Assembly (NCBI GenBank): GCA_937901285.1
Contig: CALCHI010000022.1
Span: 1-6,468 of the forward strand
Reading direction: 5' to 3'
DNA: 6,468 nt
Source of the DNA: UBA8437 sp003445035
GTDB taxonomy: Bacteria > Planctomycetota > Planctomycetia > Planctomycetales > Planctomycetaceae
Part shown: in pieces, positions 1-6,120 of the stretch
Position numbering within the stretch: the first letter of the stretch is position 1
Layout of the letters: each line of letters begins with the position of its first letter
Notes under the pieces: model-generated
Database searches by the model: none
The model's input: only the letters and a program-made list of their open reading frames with translations
Told to the model about the DNA's origin: nothing
Translations under genes and position numbers: made by a program

Positions 1-805
1 CGGCCGCTCCGGTGGTGTCCTGGCCGTGGATGCGGACGTTGCAGCCACCCGGCTGGATGGTCGCCTGCAGCGTGTTGCTGCTGATCGTCACCTCGCTGAT
101 CACGCCCGCGGGTGCCTCGAACCAGATTTCCGCACCCCGCGGTTCGCCACCTGGCGACTTGTCCACGCCGGGATGGTTGTTGTACTCGATGTCGTTCCCG
201 GTGATCTGCAGGTTGTGGACGTCTCCGTCGAGCGACTTGATGCCGGCCCGCTTGTTCCAACTGATGTGGTTGCCGTGCACGATGATCTGGTGCAGGTTGC
301 AGCGGTCAAAGAACAGCCCGTAGCGGTGGTTGTCCAGGAGGTGCGAGTCGCTGAGGATGAAGTCTCGGTTGCGTTCGACCAGCCGGATGCCGTCCACGCA
401 GCGTCGAACCAGCACTTCACGGATGGTCGTCTTGGTGGTCTTCCGCAGCTCGATTCCCGACGCTTCGGCGTGCCGGCCGAGGATCTCGATGCCACTGATC
501 GTCGGGAACCGTTCCTTTTCCCAGGTGTGGTCCTGGTAGGACTGGGGTTGTGCCGTGCCGCGGTGGTCACCGACGATCCGCAGGGCGGGTCCGGGACCGT
601 CCATGAGAATTCTCGACGTGCCACCGGTCCCCCGGACCGAGGCGTATCCGGTCCGGGTGGTGTCGATCACGATGGGACGGGTGATGCGATAGGAACCCTT
701 GGCGAGTTCCAGCACCCCGTCGCCGGCGGCCAGGGCGTGTTCGAGCGCTTCGGTGTCGTCGCGTTGGCCGTCGCCGGCTGCTCCGAAGTGATTCACAAAA
801 GCCAT
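1..805 (-). CDS. Right-handed parallel beta-helix protein (pectate-lyase-superfamily-like), 3' end cut by window
   Basis: The reading frame gives 268 residues from ATG at 805 and is still open at base 1, so the C-terminus is missing. The N-terminus carries the hallmark opening of the pectate lyase 3 / GH28-like beta-helix superfamily: HFGAAGDG (residues 6-13) followed by DDTEAL (16-21). The rest shows beta-helix rungs, with a Gly-hydrophobic pair recurring at residues 117, 139, 163 and 188 (spacing 22-25) and Asn-rich turns such as GNHIS and GNDIEYNN. The ATG is supported by GGAG eight bases upstream. The frame stays open further upstream, so GTG at 883 is possible, but the extra residues do not resemble a signal peptide. 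No signal peptide or membrane segment is visible, which is unusual for a polysaccharide-acting enzyme. Family members are lyases, hydrolases, epimerases or non-enzymatic carbohydrate binders. I cannot identify catalytic residues, so substrate and activity are unknown. Confidence 0.85.
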   Translation of the reverse strand, partial: MAFVNHFGAAGDGQRDDTEALEHALAAGDGVLELAKGSYRITRPIVIDTTRTGYASVRGTGGTSRILMDGPGPALRIVGDHRGTAQPQSYQDHTWEKERFPTISGIEILGRHAEASGIELRKTTKTTIREVLVRRCVDGIRLVERNRDFILSDSHLLDNHRYGLFFDRCNLHQIIVHGNHISWNKRAGIKSLDGDVHNLQITGNDIEYNNHPGVDKSPGGEPRGAEIWFEAPAGVISEVTISSNTLQATIQPGGCNVRIHGQDTTGAA

Positions 806-813
806 CGGGTGGT

Positions 814-817
814 CTCC
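814..817 (-). promoter_or_regulatory. Ribosome binding site of the beta-helix gene
   Basis: On the minus strand GGAG lies eight bases before the ATG at 805. This favours that ATG over the upstream in-frame GTG at 883. The remaining 103-base spacer to the preceding phosphoesterase gene (806-908) contains no convincing terminator. The only inverted repeat seen is a 5-base GAGAC/GTCTC pair (891-910) without a T-tract, so read-through from the upstream gene is possible. Confidence 0.55.
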
Positions 818-908
818 GTTCGGCGTGATCTCCAGTGGGGCGTGTATCTTGACCAACCGGAGGGGCCAGCTGAAGTCGACCACCGGTTTGGAGACGGTCG
901 CCGCTGTC

Positions 909-2072
909 TCAGTCGGCCTGCAGGACAATCCGTGTCAGTTCGGGCCGGCAGAGAAATCTCATCGGGTGACGTCCCGAGAGGCCACGGCTGACGACCATCA
1001 GGGTCGAGCCCACCTGGAAGTCGCCGGACGCGTAACGGATGCCGAATCGGCTCGGTGAGTAGATCGGCCCGATCAACGGCAGGCAGACCTGGCCGCCGTG
1101 GTTGTGGCCGGCCAGGACCAGGTCGACGTCCTGCCCGGCCGCCACACCGATGTTGTCGGGCGTGTGGCTCAGCAGCAGCCGAAACGTGTCGTCGGACTTC
1201 GGTTCCAATTCGGGATGTTCGCCCATCCACGGCCATTCGGTACCGGCGACTTCAAGTCGCTGGCCGTGGTGTTCGAAGGCGATGCATCGGCCGGCAACAT
1301 CGGTCCAGCCGGCGTCGTCGGTGGTCACCTGCCGGATCCGTTCGGGCTGGTGATGCCAGTCGTGGTTGCCCAGGATGAAGCAGCGGCCCAGCCGGGCTTC
1401 GATCCGTCCCAGTGTCTCGGGCAGCCAGTCGACCAGTGTCATCTCGTCGATCAGGTCTCCGGTGCAGACGGCCAGGTCCGGCTCCATTTGGTTGGTCAGT
1501 TCCACGACCGCTTCGAACCAACGGCGGTCGACGGTGCCGGTCAGGTGCAGGTCCGTCCACTGGACGATCGAGAACCCGTCCCAGGCACTCGCCAGGCCGG
1601 GCAGGCGGACGGTCCGGGTCGTGACGTCGAGCTGGAAGGCCTGGTTCCAGGGCAGGCGTGCCATTTGCTGATGACGGCCTTTGCCGATCGGGCGGCCGCC
1701 CAGCCGCGCGGCCAGGTCGAGGATTTGTGAATCGTGGCCGAGGACAGCCCGCGGCCGTCGCCGCAGCCGTCGCCAGATGGAGTGGGACACCAGGGAGGTG
1801 AGACCCGCGGCGCAGCACCCCGCGTAGAGTTTCCAGGGAATGGCCATCTGGGCCCAATCGCCTCCGGTGAGCACGCCGGGCCGCCAGAGTCCGATCCAGC
1901 CGATCAGCAGCGGTGGTCCCAGCAACAGGGCTCCGTCGTGCCAGCGGCGCCACCGATCCAGCCGACGTCGCGGCCAGGCGTTGGCGTAAACCCGGTTCAG
2001 CCAGGCGGTCCACAATTCGCAGTGGCCGGCGTACCAGGCCAGCAGTAGCAGGAAGTTGGTCAATACGCTCAC
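909..2072 (-). CDS. Membrane-anchored calcineurin-like metallophosphoesterase (YaeI/LpxG-like)
   Basis: This 387-residue protein has all five calcineurin-type metal motifs in order: D174-x-H176 (TDLHL), G205-D206 (TGDLID), G235-N-H-D238, S302-H303 and G322-HNHGGQ328. The GHxHGGQ form of the last motif places it in the YaeI/YkuE branch of dinuclear-metal phosphoesterases. The first ~100 residues hold hydrophobic stretches at about 4-16, 47-65 and 83-97, separated by Arg-rich segments (e.g. 35-43 and 101-108). This suggests a membrane anchor with the catalytic domain after residue ~150. The start is taken as GTG 2072, just before the first hydrophobic stretch. It lacks a clear Shine-Dalgarno sequence, and TTG at 2063 is an alternative. 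The frame remains open far upstream, but that stretch is antisense to the decarboxylase gene. Some membrane relatives, such as chlamydial LpxG, cleave UDP-2,3-diacylglucosamine in lipid A synthesis. That role is conceivable here but not shown by the sequence. Confidence 0.9.
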   Translation of the reverse strand: MSVLTNFLLLLAWYAGHCELWTAWLNRVYANAWPRRRLDRWRRWHDGALLLGPPLLIGWIGLWRPGVLTGGDWAQMAIPWKLYAGCCAAGLTSLVSHSIWRRLRRRPRAVLGHDSQILDLAARLGGRPIGKGRHQQMARLPWNQAFQLDVTTRTVRLPGLASAWDGFSIVQWTDLHLTGTVDRRWFEAVVELTNQMEPDLAVCTGDLIDEMTLVDWLPETLGRIEARLGRCFILGNHDWHHQPERIRQVTTDDAGWTDVAGRCIAFEHHGQRLEVAGTEWPWMGEHPELEPKSDDTFRLLLSHTPDNIGVAAGQDVDLVLAGHNHGGQVCLPLIGPIYSPSRFGIRYASGDFQVGSTLMVVSRGLSGRHPMRFLCRPELTRIVLQAD

Positions 2073-2144
2073 GGGACACCAGGAGCCGTTCCGAAGATCC
2101 GTGAAGGGTGGTACTACAAAGTCGCGTCGCGTTACAACAGGGCC
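2073..2144. promoter_or_regulatory. Divergent intergenic region between phosphoesterase and ubiD-family gene
   Basis: These 72 bases must hold the promoters for both outward-facing genes unless these start inside neighbouring coding sequence. On the plus strand TACAAC (2133-2138) resembles a -10 box and ends six bases before the ATG at 2145, with no good -35 partner. On the minus strand TTGTAA (2132-2137) could be a -35 element, but no good -10 follows at standard spacing. A GTCGC tandem pair occupies 2121-2130. No operator palindrome of convincing length is seen. Confidence 0.35.
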
Positions 2145-3971
2145 ATGGGGTATCGGAACCTGCGTGAGTGCCTGAACGACCTGGAACGAACCAGCCAACT
2201 GGTCCGGGTCGACCACGAGGTCGACGGGGAACTCGAGGTGGCCGAGATCCAGCGTCGGGTCTACGCCGTTGGCGGACCGGCTGTCTACTATTCTCGAGTC
2301 AAGGGCTGCCGCTTCCCGCTGGTCTCGAACCTCTTCGGCACGATCGAGCGAACCCGGTTCCTGTTTCGGGACACGATCGAGAGTGTCAAGCGGCTGGTCG
2401 AGTTGAAAGGTGACCCGGGGGCGGCTCTGAAGAATCCGTTGAAAAGCCTGGGCCTGTTGGGTACCGCGTGGTCGATGCGTCCCAGGCAGGTACGTCGCGG
2501 GCCGGTGACCGAGTGCACCGCACGGGTGTCGGATTTGCCGGCGATCCGCAACTGGCCCGACGACGGCGGCCCGTTCATCACCTTGCCGCAGGTCTACACC
2601 GAGGATCCTCGACGACCCGGCTGGAGACACTCGAACCTCGGCATGTACCGGGTGCAGCTTTCCGGTGGCCAGTACCAACCCGACCAGGAGGTGGGCCTGC
2701 ACTACCAGATCCATCGTTCGATCGGGTTCCACCATGCAGCGGCGATCGAGCGGGGTGAACCCTTGCGGGTGGCCGTCGCCGTGGGGGGGCCGCCGACCAT
2801 GGCCCTTTCGGCTGTGATGCCACTGCCGGAGGGCTTGCCCGAGTTGGCATTCGCCGGAGCATTGGGGGGACGGCGGGTGCGGTTGGTGCGGTCGACCCGT
2901 CACCTGCCGGTCCCGGCCGAGGCCGATTTCTGCCTGGTCGGGACGATCGACCCGGAGCGATTGTTGCCCGAGGGGCCCTTCGGGGATCACCTGGGTTACT
3001 ACAGCCTCGCCCACGATTTCCCGGTGATGCGGGTCGAACAGGTGTACCACCGCCGCGATGCGGTGTGGCCGTTCACCGTGGTGGGGCGACCGCCACAGGA
3101 GGACACGTCCTTTGGCGAGATCATTCACGAGTTGACCGGTCCGGCGATCCCGACAGTGGTCCCGGGTGTGCACGCGGTTCACGCGGTGGATGCGGCCGGA
3201 GTGCACCCATTGTTGCTGGCCATCGGCAGCGAGCGGTACGTGCCGTATGCCGAGAAGCGACAGCCGATGGAGTTGTTGACCTGTGCCAACGCGATCCTGG
3301 GGCAGGGCCAGTTGTCACTGGCCAAGTACCTGGTGATCGCAGCTCGAGAGGACAATCCCGGCCTGAACATCCACGACATCGTGTCGGTATTCCGCCACGT
3401 GCTCGAGCGGATCGACCCGTCCCGCGATCTGCATTTCCAGACGTCGACGACCATCGACACGCTCGACTACACCGGCACCGGATTGAACCAGGGCTCGAAG
3501 CTGGTGCTGGCCGCGGCCGGTCCGGTTCGTCGTGAGTTGCCGATCGAGGTGCCGGCCGGAATGGAATTGCCCGATGGTTTCAGTGACCCCCGTGTCGCGC
3601 TGCCCGGAGTGCTGGCTGTCCAGGGACCGGCCGGTGGCCGGGCCGGTGATATCGCTCGACTGGTTGACGGTTGTGGAGGCGATCACCCGTTGAACGGTTT
3701 TCCACTGGTCGCGGTGGTCGATGACAGCCAGTTCGCCACCACGACGCTCGAGAACTTTCTCTGGGTGACCTTCACCCGGTCGAATCCGGCCTCGGACGTT
3801 CACGGTGTCGATGCGTTCATCGAGGACAAGCACTGGGGATGTCGTGGATCGGTCGTGATCGACGCCCGCACCAAGCCGGATCACGCGCCACCTCTGATCG
3901 AGGACCCCGAGGTGACCCGGCGGGTGGACCAACTGGCGGCTGCGGGTGGTCCGTTGCACGGAATTCTCTAG
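2145..3971 (+). CDS. ubiD: UbiD-family prenylated-FMN-dependent decarboxylase, long form (candidate menaquinone-pathway enzyme)
   Basis: The 608-residue product matches the UbiD family, which removes aromatic or conjugated carboxyl groups using the prenylated flavin made by UbiX. The central signature region contains N164 and R169 (SNLGMYR), E233 (PELAFAGAL), and E276 and D281 in PEGPFGDHLGYY, followed by VGRPPQED. By analogy with the fungal enzyme Fdc1, R169, E276 and D281 would be the R-E-D/E catalytic set. N164, E233 and probably H190 would hold the metal bound to the cofactor phosphate. The protein is about 110 residues longer than E. coli UbiD (about 497). This matches the long forms seen in organisms using the futalosine menaquinone route, so an MqnL-like role is a reasonable inference. 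No ubiX or mqn gene lies in the window. ATG 2145 begins the conserved N-terminus (YRNLRECLNDLE), and an AGGG lies only two bases before it. The stop is 17 bases before the methyltransferase start. Other aromatic acid substrates remain possible. Confidence 0.93.
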   Translation: MGYRNLRECLNDLERTSQLVRVDHEVDGELEVAEIQRRVYAVGGPAVYYSRVKGCRFPLVSNLFGTIERTRFLFRDTIESVKRLVELKGDPGAALKNPLKSLGLLGTAWSMRPRQVRRGPVTECTARVSDLPAIRNWPDDGGPFITLPQVYTEDPRRPGWRHSNLGMYRVQLSGGQYQPDQEVGLHYQIHRSIGFHHAAAIERGEPLRVAVAVGGPPTMALSAVMPLPEGLPELAFAGALGGRRVRLVRSTRHLPVPAEADFCLVGTIDPERLLPEGPFGDHLGYYSLAHDFPVMRVEQVYHRRDAVWPFTVVGRPPQEDTSFGEIIHELTGPAIPTVVPGVHAVHAVDAAGVHPLLLAIGSERYVPYAEKRQPMELLTCANAILGQGQLSLAKYLVIAAREDNPGLNIHDIVSVFRHVLERIDPSRDLHFQTSTTIDTLDYTGTGLNQGSKLVLAAAGPVRRELPIEVPAGMELPDGFSDPRVALPGVLAVQGPAGGRAGDIARLVDGCGGDHPLNGFPLVAVVDDSQFATTTLENFLWVTFTRSNPASDVHGVDAFIEDKHWGCRGSVVIDARTKPDHAPPLIEDPEVTRRVDQLAAAGGPLHGIL

Positions 3972-3988
3972 AGACGGGGTCACCACGG

Positions 3989-5152
3989 ATGGAGCCGCTG
4001 CAGTTGATCGCAACGACCGCCTTCGGGCTGGAGGCCGTCGTATCGAGAGAGCTCGAGGCGCTGGGCTACACTGAACGGACCACCAGCGACGGTCGGGTGG
4101 AGTTCACCGGGGATGCGTCCGCCGTGGCGCGGGCCAACCTGTGGCTGCGGAGTGCCGATCGCGTGCTGGTGAAGCTGGCCGGATTCGAGGCGGTCGATTT
4201 CGGGGAGTTGTTTGACCAGGTGGTCGAGTTGCCCTGGGCGGAGTGGTTGACCGAGGAGTCGAGTTTTCCGGTGCGGGCCCGGTGCGTGCGGTCGCAGATC
4301 AACAGCGAACCTGACACCCAGGCGATCGTCAAGAAGGCGGTCGTCGAGGCCTTGAAACGGACGTGGCCTCGGGACTGGTTTGATGAGACAGGTCCGGAGA
4401 TGCCAATCGACGTCACGATTCGCCGGGACCAGGTGACGGTGTCGTTGGACACCACCGGGCGGGGGCTGCATCGCCGTGGGTACCGGATCTGGACAGGTGG
4501 CGCGCCGTTGCGGGAGACACTGTCGGCGGCCCTGCTGCAGTTGAGTTACTGGGAGCCGGGCCGTGTGCTGGCCGATCCGTGTTGTGGGACCGGGACGATC
4601 TTGATCGAAGCCGCGTGGATGGCGTCCAACAGGGCACCGGGACTGGGACGGGGATTCCTGGCCGAAGAATGGCCGAGGTTGGCGGGGCCGTTGGGTGGGG
4701 GAGCCTGGAAGAACGCCCGCCAGGAGGCCGAGGACCTGGTGGTGGAGCCGCCGGAGGTCCCGCTGCTGGGTGGAGATCTGAATCCGAAAGCCCTGGAGCT
4801 GGCCAAACGCAATGCCGAGCAGGCGGGAGTCACCGCGGCGATCGAGTTCGAGCAGGTGGCCGTCGCCGATTTCGGACCTCACCACAAGTACGGCTGCGTG
4901 GTGACCAATCCTCCTTACGGTGAGAGGATGGGGGAGAAGAAGGAGGCCGAGGCGGTCTACGGCGACCTGGGGCGGTTGGCTCGCCGCCTGGACACCTGGA
5001 GCGTGTACGCGTTGTCGGCTCACAAGGGGTTCGAGGCGATCTTCGAGGAGGCATCGGGTCGAACCGGACAGGTGAGACGGCGGAAGTTGTACAACGGCCC
5101 GATTCAGTGCACGTATTTCCAGTACGCCGGACCTCGTCCGCCCTGGACGTGA
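3989..5152 (+). CDS. rlmL: THUMP-domain class I SAM-dependent RNA methyltransferase, RlmL/YpsC type
   Basis: This 387-residue protein has the order expected of COG0116 rRNA guanine-N2 methyltransferases. An N-terminal ferredoxin-like part (LIATTAFGLEAVVSREL, 6-22) and THUMP domain (to about 155) precede the LHRRGYR linker (160-166). The Rossmann methyltransferase follows, with DPCCGTGT (196-203) binding S-adenosylmethionine and TNPPYGER (306-313) as the catalytic NPPY motif. The C-terminus LYNGPIQCTYFQY (367-379) is also typical. The length equals Bacillus YpsC. E. coli RlmL (about 702 residues) has an additional fused RlmK domain that is absent here. The likely target is a 23S rRNA guanine (m2G2445 in E. 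coli), but the exact site is inferred. The frame is open 50 codons further upstream inside the decarboxylase gene. ATG 3989 is chosen because the family N-terminus starts here and GGGGT lies shortly before. The 17-base gap to the upstream stop suggests co-transcription and perhaps translational coupling. Confidence 0.93.
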   Translation: MEPLQLIATTAFGLEAVVSRELEALGYTERTTSDGRVEFTGDASAVARANLWLRSADRVLVKLAGFEAVDFGELFDQVVELPWAEWLTEESSFPVRARCVRSQINSEPDTQAIVKKAVVEALKRTWPRDWFDETGPEMPIDVTIRRDQVTVSLDTTGRGLHRRGYRIWTGGAPLRETLSAALLQLSYWEPGRVLADPCCGTGTILIEAAWMASNRAPGLGRGFLAEEWPRLAGPLGGGAWKNARQEAEDLVVEPPEVPLLGGDLNPKALELAKRNAEQAGVTAAIEFEQVAVADFGPHHKYGCVVTNPPYGERMGEKKEAEAVYGDLGRLARRLDTWSVYALSAHKGFEAIFEEASGRTGQVRRRKLYNGPIQCTYFQYAGPRPPWT

Positions 5153-5167
5153 TCCGGGACGGCGGAA

Positions 5168-5196
5168 TTCCGATCGGGCGTTCGAGTCCGTAGACT
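5168..5196 (+). promoter_or_regulatory. Candidate promoter for the HAD phosphatase gene, possibly leaderless
   Basis: In the 51-base gap 5153-5203, TAGACT (5191-5196) matches four of six bases of the -10 consensus. TTCCGA (5168-5173) is a weak -35 at exactly 17 bases spacing. The -10 ends seven bases before the ATG at 5204, which would put the transcription start at or next to the start codon. No Shine-Dalgarno sequence precedes this ATG, consistent with a leaderless message. The -35 overlaps a 10-base palindrome, CGGAATTCCG (5163-5172). No terminator for the upstream gene is evident. Confidence 0.35.
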
Positions 5197-5203
5197 GCCT
5201 GCC

Positions 5204-6085
5204 ATGACCGGGTCGCACGAACACGATTATCACCGACGCGTCGAAGAGGCCACCGGAGAGTTCTTGCCGGGCACTTCGATCGAGATCTTCTCCGATGGAC
5301 GAGGCGACCTTCCCCCCGCCTACGCGCTGTTTGACTTCGACGGCACATTGAGCCTGGTTCGCGAGGGGTGGGTGGACGTGATGGTGCCGATGATGGTCGA
5401 GATCCTGCAACAGGCTCCCGTCGCCGAGTCCGCCGATGAGTTGGCAGTGGTCTGCCGCGAGTTTGTCGACGAACTGACGGGCAAGCAGACGATCTACCAG
5501 ATGATGCGGCTGGCCGAAGAGGTTCGGCAGCGGGGTGGGAGAGCTGCCGAGCCGCTCGAGTACAAGCATCTTTACCACGAGCGTCTGATGGAACGGATCG
5601 AAGTTCGTCGGGACCGATTGCGGAGCGGCGAGGCGGAGGCCGAGTCGATGCTGGTGCCCGGGTCGCTGGAGATGCTGCAGGGATTGTCCGATCGGGGGGT
5701 GAGCCTGTACCTGGCCAGTGGGACCGACGAGGCGTTTGTTCGCGAGGAGGCGGAGTTGCTGGAGATCGACCGGTTCTTCGGCTCCCACATCTACGGGGCC
5801 GTCGATGATTTCCGATCGTTTTCCAAGCAGATGGTCATCGAGCGGTTGCTGGACCACAACGAGGTCGACGCGTCGCGGCTGGTCGGGTTTGGCGATGGAT
5901 ACGTCGAGATCGACAACGTGAAGACCAGTGGTGGGCTGGCCGTCGGCGTGGCCACCGACGAATCGGCCCGGAACGGTCGGGTCGATGCCTGGAAACGGGA
6001 TCGCCTGGTTGGCGTGGGGGCTGACGTGATCGTGCCCGACTTCGAGGAAACCGCGGCGTTGTTGAGCTGGATGTGGAACGAGTGA
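5204..6085 (+). CDS. HAD-superfamily phosphatase with N-terminal extension
   Basis: This 293-residue protein has the four HAD motifs. Motif I is DFDGTLS with nucleophile D44 and acid/base D46. Motif II is LYLASGT (168-174), with S172 the likely motif II residue. Motif III is K208 in SFSKQM. Motif IV is GFGDGYVEID (228-237), with D231 and E235 as likely magnesium ligands. The ~100 residues between motifs I and II are mostly helical in character and correspond to a C1-type cap that would set substrate choice. The family therefore predicts a cytoplasmic Mg-dependent phosphomonoesterase acting on a small, perhaps sugar, phosphate. The substrate cannot be read from the sequence. Motif I usually lies near the N-terminus, but here about 40 residues precede it. 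No later ATG or GTG offers a better start, and the segment IEIFSDGRGDLPPAYALFD reads as genuine protein. The next gene follows after 35 bases, so the two are probably one operon. Confidence 0.88.
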   Translation: MTGSHEHDYHRRVEEATGEFLPGTSIEIFSDGRGDLPPAYALFDFDGTLSLVREGWVDVMVPMMVEILQQAPVAESADELAVVCREFVDELTGKQTIYQMMRLAEEVRQRGGRAAEPLEYKHLYHERLMERIEVRRDRLRSGEAEAESMLVPGSLEMLQGLSDRGVSLYLASGTDEAFVREEAELLEIDRFFGSHIYGAVDDFRSFSKQMVIERLLDHNEVDASRLVGFGDGYVEIDNVKTSGGLAVGVATDESARNGRVDAWKRDRLVGVGADVIVPDFEETAALLSWMWNE

Positions 6086-6105
6086 CGGCAGGTGGCGAGA
6101 TTACG

Positions 6106-6112
6106 AGGGGAG
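6106..6112 (+). promoter_or_regulatory. Strong ribosome binding site of the deoxyhypusine-synthase-like gene
   Basis: AGGGGAG lies eight bases upstream of the ATG at 6121, near-ideal complementarity and spacing to the 16S rRNA tail. It fixes this start codon and contrasts with the absence of such a site before the HAD gene upstream, as expected for an internal operon gene. Confidence 0.7.
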
Positions 6113-6120
6113 ACGCCGAG

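Noticed and set aside
891..910. An inverted repeat GAGAC/GTCTC after the phosphoesterase stop, considered as a terminator.
   Set aside because: The stem is only five bases with a 10-base loop and no following T-run.
26..991. A 321-residue plus-strand open frame opposite the beta-helix gene.
   Set aside because: It lacks any domain signature. The minus-strand frame has the superfamily motif and regular beta-helix periodicity.
2073..3206. The phosphoesterase frame stays open for a further ~1.1 kb upstream on the minus strand, antisense to the decarboxylase gene.
   Set aside because: The translated extension is rich in His, Arg, Pro and Gln with no recognisable motif, as expected opposite GC-rich coding sequence. 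The plus-strand decarboxylase is clearly the real gene there.
3965..3974. A 10-base palindrome, TCTCTAGAGA, spanning the decarboxylase stop codon.
   Set aside because: It has no loop and no T-tract, so it is not a credible terminator, and it lies between genes that appear co-transcribed. Chance is sufficient.
3839..3988. A possible 50-residue N-terminal extension of the methyltransferase.
   Set aside because: It would overlap the end of the decarboxylase gene, and the conserved family N-terminus begins at the ATG at 3989.
3980..5857. A 625-residue minus-strand open frame opposite the methyltransferase and HAD genes.
   Set aside because: Its composition is low-complexity (His, Arg, Pro, Gln, Leu) with no family motif. 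The plus-strand frames carry complete catalytic motifs, so this is an antisense shadow.
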